From Hymenobacter coccineus (GTDB lineage: Bacteria; Bacteroidota; Bacteroidia; Cytophagales; Hymenobacteraceae), in contig NZ_MDZA01000155.1 in assembly GCF_001816125.1 (NCBI RefSeq), positions 1-48,301 of the forward strand: DNA of 48,301 bases. The letters are read 5' to 3'. The notes beneath the pieces are model-generated. The model ran no database searches. It saw nothing but the letters and a program-made list of their open reading frames with translations, and was not told the origin of the DNA. Positions 36,147 through 44,423 of the stretch are shown piece after piece. Each line of letters begins with the position of its first letter. Position 1 is the first letter of the stretch. The translations under genes were made by a program, and so were the position numbers.

Positions 36147-36578
36147 ATGTCGCCCACCCTCCATTACTTTTCCAATGCCGTCGGCTCGGTCGATTACGTG
36201 CCCGCCGATGGCTACCTGTACCTGCACTGGTCGGGCGTGCCCATGACCGGGCCGGAGTTTCGCGCCCTCTACATCCACGCCCACAACCTGCTGCGGCGCT
36301 ACCCGCTGCGCGGCATCCTGGCCGACCACCGCGCCATGCCCGCCGCCCCGGCCGTGGTCGACCGCGACTGGCTGCTGGGCACCTGGCTGCCGGCCGTGCT
36401 GGCCGATACCCACTTCGAGCGCTACGCCGTGGTGCCCGCCCTGGAGCCCGCCCACCGCCTGCACACGCCCGCCGTGGCCGAGCAGTTGCAACGGGCTATT
36501 ACCACCGCTTTCTTTGGGGACATTCCGCCCGCCGTCGATTGGCTACTGGCCGGGCCGGCTGGGCCGGTGGCCACCTAA
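36147..36578 (+). CDS. Small protein of unknown function (STAS-like pattern)
   Basis: A 143-residue soluble protein without signal peptide or membrane helix. The alternation of short strands and helices (YLYLHWSGVPMTGPEFRAL, RGILADHRAM, YAVVPALEP) resembles the SpoIIAA/STAS-like stress proteins seen as lone genes in Bacteroidota, but I do not recognise a defined family. It lies 50 bp after the antiporter and 21 bp before the DUF389 gene, so it is probably in the same transcript. Confidence 0.6.
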   Translation: MSPTLHYFSNAVGSVDYVPADGYLYLHWSGVPMTGPEFRALYIHAHNLLRRYPLRGILADHRAMPAAPAVVDRDWLLGTWLPAVLADTHFERYAVVPALEPAHRLHTPAVAEQLQRAITTAFFGDIPPAVDWLLAGPAGPVAT

Positions 36579-36599
36579 TTTCTTACCCTCCGCCGCCCC

Positions 36600-37985
36600 A
36601 TGCTGGATACCTTCTGGCGCTTCCTGCGCACCCGCTTCCTGCTCACGGACGACATGGCCGACCCGGCCGAGATTCAGGCCGACGTGGAGGCCGGCATTCC
36701 GTTTCAGGGCACCAACCTGTGGGTTCTGATTTTTGCCATTCTGGTGGCTTCCGTGGGGCTGAACGTCAATTCCACGGCCGTCATCATCGGGGCCATGTTG
36801 ATTTCGCCGCTCATGGGGCCCATCGTGGGCATCGGCTACGGGGCCGCCACCATGGAGCTGGGCCTCATCCGGCGCGGGGCCAGGAGCCTGCTCACGGCCA
36901 CCGTGCTCAGCCTGGCCGTGTCGGCGCTCTACTTTCGCCTCACGCCCCTCACCGATGCCGGCTCTGAGCTGCTGGGCCGCACCCAGCCCACCACCTGGGA
37001 CGTGCTCATTGCCCTGTTTGGCGGGGCGGCCGGGGCCGTGGGCCTCACCCGCCGCGAGCATAGCAACGTGATTCCCGGCGTGGCCATTGCCACGGCCCTC
37101 ATGCCGCCGCTGTGCACGGCCGGCTACGGGCTGGCCACCGCGCACTGGGCCTACTTTTTTGGGGCCCTGTACCTGTTCTCGATCAACTGCGTGTTCATCA
37201 GCTTGTCTACCTTTTTGGTTATTCAAATCCTGCCGCTGCCGCACCACGAGTTCGAAACGGTGGCCGGGGCCCGGCGTGTGCGCAACATTATCTGGCTGCT
37301 GGCTTTGCTCACGGCCGCGCCCAGCGTGTACCTGGCCGTGGGCATCGTGCGCAACGGCACCTTTACCCACAATGCCCAGCGCTTCATCGACGAGCAGCTC
37401 AACCTGCCCGGCACGTACGTGGTCACCTCCCGCATCGGCGCCACGGCCCACACCGTCAACGTATTGCTGGCCGGCCAGCAGCTCACCCCAACCCAGCTCC
37501 GGACGGCCCGGGCAAAGCTGTCCAAGTACCGCCTTGGCAATGCCCAGCTCACCGTGCGCCAGGGCCTGGCCCGCGTCGACTCGGCCGATGCCCAGGCCCT
37601 GCGGGCCAGCGTGCTCGAAGACGTGCGCAGCCGCAACGAGCAAACCCTGGTGAGCTACGAGGGCCGCCTGGTGCAGCTCCAGCAGCAGCTGGCCCACGCC
37701 GACAGCGTTGCCAAGCCCGGCCTGCCCCTGGCGGCCACCCTGCTGCGCGAGGTGCAGGCCGAGCACCCCGCCGTGCAGCAGCTCGGCCTAAGCCGCCTCC
37801 TGCGCCCGGCCACCGACTCGCTGCGCTCCGATACCACCGTGGTAGTGGCCCTGCGCGTGCGCCAGGCCCTGCCCACGGCCGAGCAGCAGCGCCTGGCCAC
37901 CTGGCTGCGGGTGCGCACCGGGGCCCGCCAGCCGGTGCAGCTGCTTATCACCGCCGATGCCCCGGCCCGACCCGCTAAGCGCTAG
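36600..37985 (+). CDS. DUF389 membrane protein
   Basis: A 461-residue inner-membrane protein. Residues about 40-235 are the DUF389 core with six hydrophobic helices and the family motifs LNVNSTAVIIGAMLISPLMG, PIVGIGYG and NVIPGVAIATALMPPLCTAG. Another helix at about 235-255 leads to a soluble C-terminal part with heptad-like residues (QTLVSYEGRLVQLQQQL, about 345-365) and a final beta-rich segment (DTTVVVALRVRQ). The family has no settled biochemical role. Spacing of 21 bp to the upstream small gene suggests co-transcription with the ion transporters. Confidence 0.9.
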   Translation: MLDTFWRFLRTRFLLTDDMADPAEIQADVEAGIPFQGTNLWVLIFAILVASVGLNVNSTAVIIGAMLISPLMGPIVGIGYGAATMELGLIRRGARSLLTATVLSLAVSALYFRLTPLTDAGSELLGRTQPTTWDVLIALFGGAAGAVGLTRREHSNVIPGVAIATALMPPLCTAGYGLATAHWAYFFGALYLFSINCVFISLSTFLVIQILPLPHHEFETVAGARRVRNIIWLLALLTAAPSVYLAVGIVRNGTFTHNAQRFIDEQLNLPGTYVVTSRIGATAHTVNVLLAGQQLTPTQLRTARAKLSKYRLGNAQLTVRQGLARVDSADAQALRASVLEDVRSRNEQTLVSYEGRLVQLQQQLAHADSVAKPGLPLAATLLREVQAEHPAVQQLGLSRLLRPATDSLRSDTTVVVALRVRQALPTAEQQRLATWLRVRTGARQPVQLLITADAPARPAKR

Positions 37986-38094
37986 GCCATTGCCCACAGT
38001 AGCAGCGCGGGCCTGTTGAATTTTAACAACTATAACATGTATTTATCGTTGAGTTTATTAACTAATTCTCTTTTTCAATAAATACTCTTTGGTT

Positions 38095-38427
38095 ATGAAC
38101 AGTTTTTTTTCCTTCGCTGCCTGTGCTGTAATTGGTTTAACGCTGAGCAGCTGTTCGCTGGGCCACTCGGCCAGCGATGACGTCACGTCCAGCAATCCCG
38201 CCGTGGCCCTCCAAGCCCAGAAAGTAGTTGATCTTCAGCGGCAGGTAGACGCACAAAAGCAGGCCTACAAAAGCCGCAAGGAAGTGGTGAAAGACCGGGA
38301 GCAGGCCGTGGACAACCAGAAGGAGCAGGCCGACATTGAAAAGAAAAAGCTTGAAGGCCTGGAGCAGCAGCTCGACGGCGCGAAGCAGAACCTGAAGGGT
38401 GTGAAAACCCAGGCCAAAACGCAATAG
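38095..38427 (+). CDS. Small coiled-coil lipoprotein (paralogue A)
   Basis: A 110-residue lipoprotein. The ATG at 38095 is used; two codons upstream a TTG is possible but less likely. A lipobox at GLTLSSC gives a lipid-modified cysteine near residue 20. The mature part (SNPAVALQAQKVVDLQRQ onward) is almost wholly charged heptads, a predicted coiled coil. It is clearly related to the protein at 39547-39831: both have NPAVA at the mature start and end in LEQQL-G--QNL-G-K. No family is recognised. It may be an envelope spacer of the Lpp type, which is inference from shape only. Confidence 0.75.
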   Translation: MNSFFSFAACAVIGLTLSSCSLGHSASDDVTSSNPAVALQAQKVVDLQRQVDAQKQAYKSRKEVVKDREQAVDNQKEQADIEKKKLEGLEQQLDGAKQNLKGVKTQAKTQ

Positions 38428-38504
38428 TAAGCCGGCCCCGGCTTTCGGTACAATCGCAGCGCCCTGGGCGGCAGCTGCCAGGTTAACACTTTCTTGCGGT
38501 GCCA

Positions 38505-39500
38505 ATGAGGCATTTTTTGACTGGCCTACGCTACTTGCTGGCTACCCTGAGCGCGCTGGCGTTGCTCCTGACGCTGGTTTCGCTGGTACCGTCCAACAAA
38601 TGGTGGGTGCAGGCAGCGGGCTTTCCCCGGCTCCAGGTGCTGGTAGTGCTGGGGCTGGGGTTGTTGTGCTGGCTGGCCCTGGGCTGGCCCACGCACCGGC
38701 GGCTGCGCCAGGGGCTGCTTTTGGGGCTGGGCCTTGGCATGGGCGCGCAGGCTTTTTTCCTGTGGCCCTACCTGCCCTTTATGCCCAAGGCCGTGCCAGC
38801 GGCTGGCCCCGGCGCAACCACCCGGCTGCGCATCCTAGTCATCAACGTGCTCATTTCTAACCGCCAGGACGCCCGCTTGCGGCAAATGGTAACCGAGGCC
38901 CAGCCCGACGTGCTGCTGGTCTTGGAGCCCGATGCCTGGTGGGCCCGGGCGCTGGGGCCCCTGCGGCCCGGCTACCCCTACCGCGTGGAGCTGCCCCGCG
39001 ACGATGCCTACGGAATGATCCTGTACTCGCGCCTGCCGCTGGCCCAGACGCAGGTGCAGAACCTACTCCAGGACGGGGTACCGTCCATTCGCACGCGGCT
39101 GCGGCTGCGTGATGGCCAGCAGGTCACGTTCTTCGGTATCCACCCCACGCCGCCCATCCCCGACTCGTACCCCGATGGCGTGGGCCTGCGCGGCGCGGCG
39201 CTGCAAAAAGTGACCGACGTGGTGCGCGAAAGCGAGCGGCCCGCCATCGTAGCCGGCGACTTCAACGACGTGAGCTGGTCGAGCACCATTCACCAGCTCA
39301 CCCGCGCTGGCGAGCTGGACGACGTGAGCATTGGGCGGGGCCTTTTCAACACGTTTGATGCCCGCTCGCACCTGGCCCGCTGGCCCCTCGACCACTTTTT
39401 CGTCAGCACGCCGTTTGAGGTAGTGGATTTGAAGCGCCTACCCGATGTGGGCTCCGACCACTTTCCGCTGTACATTGAGCTGGCGCTCCCGGCTAAATAA
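38505..39500 (+). CDS. Endonuclease/exonuclease/phosphatase-fold membrane protein
   Basis: A 331-residue protein with three N-terminal membrane helices (residues about 5-95: LLATLSALALLLTLVSLV, VLVVLGLGLLCWLAL, GLLLGLGLGMGAQAFF) followed by an exported endonuclease/exonuclease/phosphatase domain. Motifs are LVINVLISN, EAQPDVLLVLEPD, YGMILYSRLPL, AGDFNDVSW and the closing DHFFVS and SDHFPLYIEL, which supply the metal-binding Asn, Glu, Asp and His residues. Domains of this topology often act on lipid head groups or exported nucleic acids. The ATG at 38505 is preferred to a GTG six bases earlier. It sits between the two paralogous coiled-coil lipoproteins. Confidence 0.87.
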   Translation: MRHFLTGLRYLLATLSALALLLTLVSLVPSNKWWVQAAGFPRLQVLVVLGLGLLCWLALGWPTHRRLRQGLLLGLGLGMGAQAFFLWPYLPFMPKAVPAAGPGATTRLRILVINVLISNRQDARLRQMVTEAQPDVLLVLEPDAWWARALGPLRPGYPYRVELPRDDAYGMILYSRLPLAQTQVQNLLQDGVPSIRTRLRLRDGQQVTFFGIHPTPPIPDSYPDGVGLRGAALQKVTDVVRESERPAIVAGDFNDVSWSSTIHQLTRAGELDDVSIGRGLFNTFDARSHLARWPLDHFFVSTPFEVVDLKRLPDVGSDHFPLYIELALPAK

Positions 39501-39546
39501 GCGGGGCCCTACCAGCCAAGTTTTTACCTTTTTTTAACCCACCCGA

Positions 39547-39831
39547 ATGATGCCTACTTCTCCTTTCGTTGCAGCCTTGCTGCTGGCCGGCACCCTGGCT
39601 TTCAGCAGCTGCCAATCCGACACTGAAGCCCCCGTAGCCGCCGACCTCAACTCGGCCAACCCCGCCGTGGCCGAGCAAGCCCGCAAAGTGCAGGAGCTAT
39701 CCACCCAGATAGCGCGCCAGAAAGCCGTTATCGAAACCGAACAAGCCAAGCTCACCGCCCTGGAGCAGCAGCTGCAAGGCTCGCAGCAAAACCTGGACGG
39801 CATTAAAAACGAAGTAAAGGCCAATCCGTAG
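39547..39831 (+). CDS. Small coiled-coil lipoprotein (paralogue B)
   Basis: A 94-residue lipoprotein with lipobox AFSSC (Cys about 22) and a coiled-coil body (VQELSTQIARQKAVIETEQA). It aligns with the 110-residue lipoprotein at 38095-38427 at both ends of the mature chain but lacks its central 20 or so residues. The second codon is also ATG, leaving the start open by one residue. Function unknown. Confidence 0.7.
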   Translation: MMPTSPFVAALLLAGTLAFSSCQSDTEAPVAADLNSANPAVAEQARKVQELSTQIARQKAVIETEQAKLTALEQQLQGSQQNLDGIKNEVKANP

Positions 39832-39856
39832 GGCCCCAGGAGCCCCCTGGGGCCCC

Positions 39857-40771
39857 TTATTCCTTCGGCCGGTTGGCCGGGCGGTTGCGGTCGAACACGA
39901 GGCCCAGCGATAGGTTCTGGCTGTACTGGAAGCCCTGGTCCTGGTTGTAGTCGTAGAGCAAAATACCGCCCAGGCTCACGTTGAGCCAGGTATTGACCTT
40001 GGCCGTGAGGGTGAGGTCGAGGCGGTGCGAGTTATCCACCGGGCGCGGCCTGGCGTAGTCGATAAACAACACGTAGCGCACCTTGAGGTCGGCGTTGGGG
40101 CCCAGGGGCTGCTCGATCTGGGCCAGGGCCTGGAAGCCCACTTGCCAAAAGGTGGAGCGGCCGGGCCGCACCCCGTAGACGGTGGTATCGGCCGGCACGC
40201 GGAAGCGGTCGGGGTCGCGCACAATTGTCACGCGCGGGGCCACCGGGGCCAGGCGCAGGTTAAACCGCTCGCTGGGGTGGTACTCGGCGCCAATCGAGCT
40301 GGTGAGGTAGCCAGGGGCCAGAAAATCGGAAATGAGCGTGGAGCTGCCGTCGTCGGCGTAGTTGTAGCCGGGGGCAAACTGCGAGAGCAGGTTCAGGGCG
40401 GTGAACAGGCCCCACTTTTTGGTAAGGTCGTAGCCGTACTTGGTGTCGAGGTAGAGGCGGTCGTTGGTTTTGCGGTAGCCCCCCTCCTCGCCCTGCGTGT
40501 ACTGGCCGGCGTAGAGAAAATCAGCTTCCCCGTTCCAGTTGTGGTGGCCGCGCTGGTAGCGGGCCGTGCCATTGAACAACATGCTGAGGCCGAGCGAGCT
40601 GGTGCCGCCGCTCTTCCAGTTCTTGGAAATAAGCGCTTCGTTGGCATTGAGGCTCGTTCGCAGGTGCGTGGCCCAGTAGCGGATGCTATCGGCGGGCAAC
40701 GCGGCGGGGGCGGTTTGAGCCGCAACGGGCAGGCCCAGAGCCAAGAGCCCGAGGGTAAAACGTTTACGCAT
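39857..40771 (-). CDS. DUF3078 outer-membrane protein
   Basis: A 304-residue predicted outer-membrane beta-barrel. The start at 40771 gives a signal peptide (FTLGLLALGLPVAAQ); the frame is open 15 codons further but without a better start. DUF3078 signatures are LNANEALISKNWKSGGTSSLG near the mature N-terminus and the strand series LYLDTKYGYDL, LLSQFAPGYNYADDG and YVLFIDYARPRP. The family is restricted mostly to Bacteroidota and has no proven role. It is convergent with the lipoprotein genes and divergent from the first MscS gene. Confidence 0.88.
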   Translation of the reverse strand: MRKRFTLGLLALGLPVAAQTAPAALPADSIRYWATHLRTSLNANEALISKNWKSGGTSSLGLSMLFNGTARYQRGHHNWNGEADFLYAGQYTQGEEGGYRKTNDRLYLDTKYGYDLTKKWGLFTALNLLSQFAPGYNYADDGSSTLISDFLAPGYLTSSIGAEYHPSERFNLRLAPVAPRVTIVRDPDRFRVPADTTVYGVRPGRSTFWQVGFQALAQIEQPLGPNADLKVRYVLFIDYARPRPVDNSHRLDLTLTAKVNTWLNVSLGGILLYDYNQDQGFQYSQNLSLGLVFDRNRPANRPKE

Positions 40772-41033
40772 AGGGCAGGAAAACAGGCGGCGAGCGGCGC
40801 GATAAGCCCGGAGCACTTGCCGGCTGATGTGCCCTCTTTGGGGTAAGCCAGCGAGGAAAGGCCTCTGTGGAATTAGCAGGAAAAATACAACCTTTTGCCC
40901 TTTTTTTGGCTAAAAGGCTACGTAGCACTCTAGTTATAGACTCGAAGTAGGCTATCTTTCAATTTAATAATACTTGGCTTTGGCCGTGGCGGGTGGCCCT
41001 GCACCAGTGCTTTTTTTTACCTTCCTCCCCCCT

Positions 41034-42056
41034 ATGGATTTTTCAATTGCCTGGCAGAAAATCAACCAGATGGGCCGCGACTTCATGTCCATCCTCCCCA
41101 ACCTGCTATTCGGGGTGGTGGTGTTCGTGGTGTTCATTTTCATTGCCCGCGGCGTAAAATCGCTGGTGGAGCGGCTGCTGGAAAACCGCGAGCAGAGCGT
41201 GAGCCTCAAGCTGCTGCTGAGCCGCCTCTCCTACGTGGCCACGCTGATTCTGGGCGTGCTGGTCACGGTCACCATTATGGTGCCGAGCTTCACGCCGGCC
41301 AGCCTGCTGAGCGCGCTGGGCGTGGGCGGCGTGGCCATCGGCTTTGCTTTTAAGGATATCTTTCAGAACTTCCTGGCCGGTATTCTGCTGCTGCTCACCG
41401 AGCCTTTCAAAATCAACGACCAGATTCAGTACAAGGATTTTGAGGGCACCGTTGAAACGATCCAGACCCGTGCCACCACCATCAAAACCTACGACGGCCG
41501 CCGGGTGGTTATCCCCAATGCCGAGCTGTTCATCAATGCCGTGATTGTGAACACGGCCTACGAAATGCGCCGCCTGCAATACGACATCGGCATTGGCTAC
41601 GGCGATAGTATTGAGGAGGCCCGCAAATTCATTTTAGAGGCCGTGCGCGGCGTGGACGGGGTATTAACCGAACCCGCCCCCGAAGCGCTGGTGGTGGACC
41701 TGGCCGGTAGCAGCGTCAACATCCGCGCCCGCTGGTGGATAAACCCGCCCCGCCGCGCCGACATCATGGGGGCCCAGGACCGGGTGCTGGAGGCCATCAA
41801 AAATACGCTCACTGCCAACGGCATCGACCTGCCATTCCCTACCCAGCAGATTCTGCTGCACGACCAGACCGAGGTGACCGACGGCGACCGCAAAACCCAG
41901 CGCGAAGGCTGGCCCGCCGGCGAGGGCGATGTGCCCAAGTCGCGGGCCACGGTGCGGCAGGAGCAGCAGGAAGCCGCCCAAAAGGCGCAATTGGCGCAGC
42001 AAGCCACCGCGCCGGCACCGGGGGCCCCAGCGCCAGTAAAGCAGGCGGCGGGCTAA
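41034..42056 (+). CDS. Mechanosensitive ion channel, MscS family
   Basis: A 340-residue small-conductance mechanosensitive channel. Two to three N-terminal helices lead to the pore helix (ALGVGGVAIGFAFKDIFQNF), then the beta domain (DQIQYKDFEGTVETIQTRAT, RRVVIPNAELF) and the alpha/beta C-terminal vestibule. The last 50 residues (REGWPAGEGDVPKSRATVR to the end) are Ala/Gln/Pro-rich and look disordered. The ATG at 41034 is chosen over a start 20 codons earlier because the extra stretch is low-complexity. It opens under membrane tension to release solutes. A second MscS gene follows 96 bp later. Confidence 0.93.
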   Translation: MDFSIAWQKINQMGRDFMSILPNLLFGVVVFVVFIFIARGVKSLVERLLENREQSVSLKLLLSRLSYVATLILGVLVTVTIMVPSFTPASLLSALGVGGVAIGFAFKDIFQNFLAGILLLLTEPFKINDQIQYKDFEGTVETIQTRATTIKTYDGRRVVIPNAELFINAVIVNTAYEMRRLQYDIGIGYGDSIEEARKFILEAVRGVDGVLTEPAPEALVVDLAGSSVNIRARWWINPPRRADIMGAQDRVLEAIKNTLTANGIDLPFPTQQILLHDQTEVTDGDRKTQREGWPAGEGDVPKSRATVRQEQQEAAQKAQLAQQATAPAPGAPAPVKQAAG

Positions 42057-42152
42057 AGGCGGGCGGGGCCCCACCTTTGGCCCGGGCCTTGCGCAACGAA
42101 TGGCCAACACCGGGCCGCCTGCCCATGGGGCCCCACTCCTACTTTCTATTGC

Positions 42153-43034
42153 ATGATTGAAATTCGCCGCACATTTGAGCTGCTTTCGCACAAGCTGATC
42201 GGGTGGTTAGAGCAGTTTATTCTGCTACTGCCCAACCTGGTCATTACCTTGCTACTGCTCACGGCCACGGTATTTGTTGCCCGGCTCACGCGGCGGGCAT
42301 TGGCCAGCGTTCTGCCCCGGGTGTCGCCGGGCGCGGTCACCCTGCACAGCCTCATCAGCACGCTGGCCTACGTGGCGGTGCTACTGATGGGCACCTTTTT
42401 TGGGCTTGAAGTGCTGGGGCTGGACAAGACGGTGACCTCGCTGCTGGCGGGTGTGGGCATCATTGGGCTGGCGCTAGGCTTTGCGTTTCAAGACATTGCG
42501 GCCAATTTCATCAGCGGCATCATCATCGCCGTGCAACGGCCCTTCACGGTGGGCGACGTCATCCAGACCGACGCCTTTTTCGGTACCATCGAGCGCATCA
42601 ACCTGCGCACCCTCGACCTGCGCCAGGTAACCGGCGAGCTGGTGCGCGTGCCCAACCGCAGGGTGTTCGAGAGTGCCGTCACCAACTTTACCGTCACTAC
42701 CCGGCGCCGCGTGGACGTGGAGTGCGGCGTGGCCTACAACTCCGACCTGGCCCAGGTGCGCGACGTGGTGCTGGCCGCCATGGTCGACTTCCCCGAGTTG
42801 CTCACCGAGCAACCGCCGCAGGTCATGTTCACCAGCTTCGCCGACAGCGCCATCACCTTCAGCCTGCGCTTCTGGATTCCGTACCGCCGGCAGGTGGATT
42901 ACGTGGGGGCCAAAAGCGAGGCCATCATGCGCATCAAGCGGGCCTTCGATGCGGCCGGCATTGTTATTCCCTTCCCCATGCGCACCCTTGAACTACCGGC
43001 CGAGGTACTGGCCCGGCTGGGTACCGCGGAGTAG
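42153..43034 (+). CDS. Mechanosensitive ion channel, MscS family (second)
   Basis: A 293-residue MscS protein with the pore-lining segment TSLLAGVGIIGLALGFAFQD and the conserved IAANFISGIIIAVQRPF, then GTIERINLRTLDLR and LVRVPNRRVFESAVTNF in the beta domain. It is shorter than the preceding MscS and lacks the Ala/Gln/Pro tail; the two differ enough to be separate subfamilies rather than a recent duplication. It converges on the DUF2254 gene. Confidence 0.93.
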   Translation: MIEIRRTFELLSHKLIGWLEQFILLLPNLVITLLLLTATVFVARLTRRALASVLPRVSPGAVTLHSLISTLAYVAVLLMGTFFGLEVLGLDKTVTSLLAGVGIIGLALGFAFQDIAANFISGIIIAVQRPFTVGDVIQTDAFFGTIERINLRTLDLRQVTGELVRVPNRRVFESAVTNFTVTTRRRVDVECGVAYNSDLAQVRDVVLAAMVDFPELLTEQPPQVMFTSFADSAITFSLRFWIPYRRQVDYVGAKSEAIMRIKRAFDAAGIVIPFPMRTLELPAEVLARLGTAE

Positions 43035-43067
43035 CCCGCTGGGGCCCATCCCGCCGGGGGCCCCAGC

Positions 43068-44396
43068 TTAGATATCAAACAGCTGCGCTTGCAGCTTCCG
43101 GTACCGGGCGTGCACCTGGTCGAGGTCGTAGGCGATGGTTAGGTTGTCTTCGGAAGCGGCCAGGGCCAGGTCGGCCTGCTGGCGCAAGGCAGCGCGGCCG
43201 GTTGCGGTGGTGGGGCCCTGGGCGGCTACGGTGGCCAGGGCCTCCAGCAGGCGCAGGTAAATGGCCAGGGCCTCCTTTGCATTGGCCCGAATCTGGTCGA
43301 AGGCCGTGGCCAGGTAACTGTCGAAATCAGGGTCGGCGGTGAGCACGAGCACCCGCCCGTCATCGGCGCGCACGGAGCTGGCCAGTTGCCGGCCGGCCAG
43401 GGTGCACAGCAGCGAGCCGAGGCGGTCCACGCACATCACGGCGGTCGTCACGTCGTTGATGCCGGGCGAGAGCGCCTTGAGGGCAATGTCCACCAGTTGG
43501 CGCAGCCCGAAGCCCACGTCCTGGTCGAGGGTGCGCTGGTTGCCCAGGCGGTAGCAATCGGCCAGCTGCTTGGTGAGCTCCTTGTCATCGGGCAGGGGCT
43601 GGCCCTGGAGGGGGGCTACCGAGGCCAGGGCACTGCCCATCACCACGAAGCTGCCGATGGCGTACTCCATGCGCACCACCACGCCCGCGTGCTGCGCGAA
43701 GGCCAGCAGCGCGTCGCGGTCGACGCCCTGCACGTAGCCCGTGGTGGGGGCGGGCAGCGGGTGCCAGTGCAGGTCGGGGCCCGCGGCCAGCTCGGCGCGC
43801 TCGGCGGCAGTAGCAGCGTCACCCAGGCGCTTGGGGAATACCTTATTGAGCAGCTTCTCGGTTTCTTCCGCCACCCCGGCCACGATGTTGGCCGCCTGAA
43901 TGGACGAGGCGATGTGGTGAATGAAAAAAATCAGCATCCCGATGCTCACCAAGGCCAGCAGCAGCCCAAAGGCAATGGCCAGCGACGGCACGAAGCTGCC
44001 TTCGTCGCCGCCCCGAATGGTGCGCAGCACCGCTAGGCAGTACACGAAAATGCTCACGAAAAAGCCCATTACCACCTGGTTGGTGCGGTCGCGCATGAAG
44101 TTGCGCAGCAGGCGCGAGGTGTACTGGCTGGCCACCTGGGCCAGCGTGGCCAGCGTGAGCGAGAAAATCAGGCCCGCTACGGTAATCATGGAGCTGGCAA
44201 TGGCCGAGAGCATGCCCCGGGCCCCCGCCGCGCCCGCCCCAAACAGCAGCGGGAAGCGCCCCGTCCAGGCCCCGCCCACGTAGAGGTCGAGGTGCACCAG
44301 CCCGTAAGCGGCCCCCAGGGCGGCCACCACCATCAACGTGGGCACAAACCACAGGCTGGAATTAAGTGTCAGCCAGAGAGCTTTTAATTTATTCAT
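43068..44396 (-). CDS. DUF2254 membrane protein
   Basis: A 442-residue inner-membrane protein of the DUF2254 family. Four hydrophobic segments fill residues about 10-170 (LWFVPTLMVVAALGAAYGLV, MITVAGLIFSLTLATLAQVA, VVMGFFVSIFVYCLAVL, LLLALVSIGMLIFFIHHIA). The family motifs SQYTSRLLRNFMRDR and FGLRQLVDIALKALSPGIND, followed by TTAVMCVDRL, are clear. The soluble part also contains GYVQGVDRDALLAFA. Function is unestablished. It begins 28 bp after the end of the decayed MscS gene on the same strand, so the two were probably once one operon. Confidence 0.9.
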   Translation of the reverse strand: MNKLKALWLTLNSSLWFVPTLMVVAALGAAYGLVHLDLYVGGAWTGRFPLLFGAGAAGARGMLSAIASSMITVAGLIFSLTLATLAQVASQYTSRLLRNFMRDRTNQVVMGFFVSIFVYCLAVLRTIRGGDEGSFVPSLAIAFGLLLALVSIGMLIFFIHHIASSIQAANIVAGVAEETEKLLNKVFPKRLGDAATAAERAELAAGPDLHWHPLPAPTTGYVQGVDRDALLAFAQHAGVVVRMEYAIGSFVVMGSALASVAPLQGQPLPDDKELTKQLADCYRLGNQRTLDQDVGFGLRQLVDIALKALSPGINDVTTAVMCVDRLGSLLCTLAGRQLASSVRADDGRVLVLTADPDFDSYLATAFDQIRANAKEALAIYLRLLEALATVAAQGPTTATGRAALRQQADLALAASEDNLTIAYDLDQVHARYRKLQAQLFDI

Positions 44397-44423
44397 ACTT
44401 CCGCCTGTACTCCGCAGCCGGGC

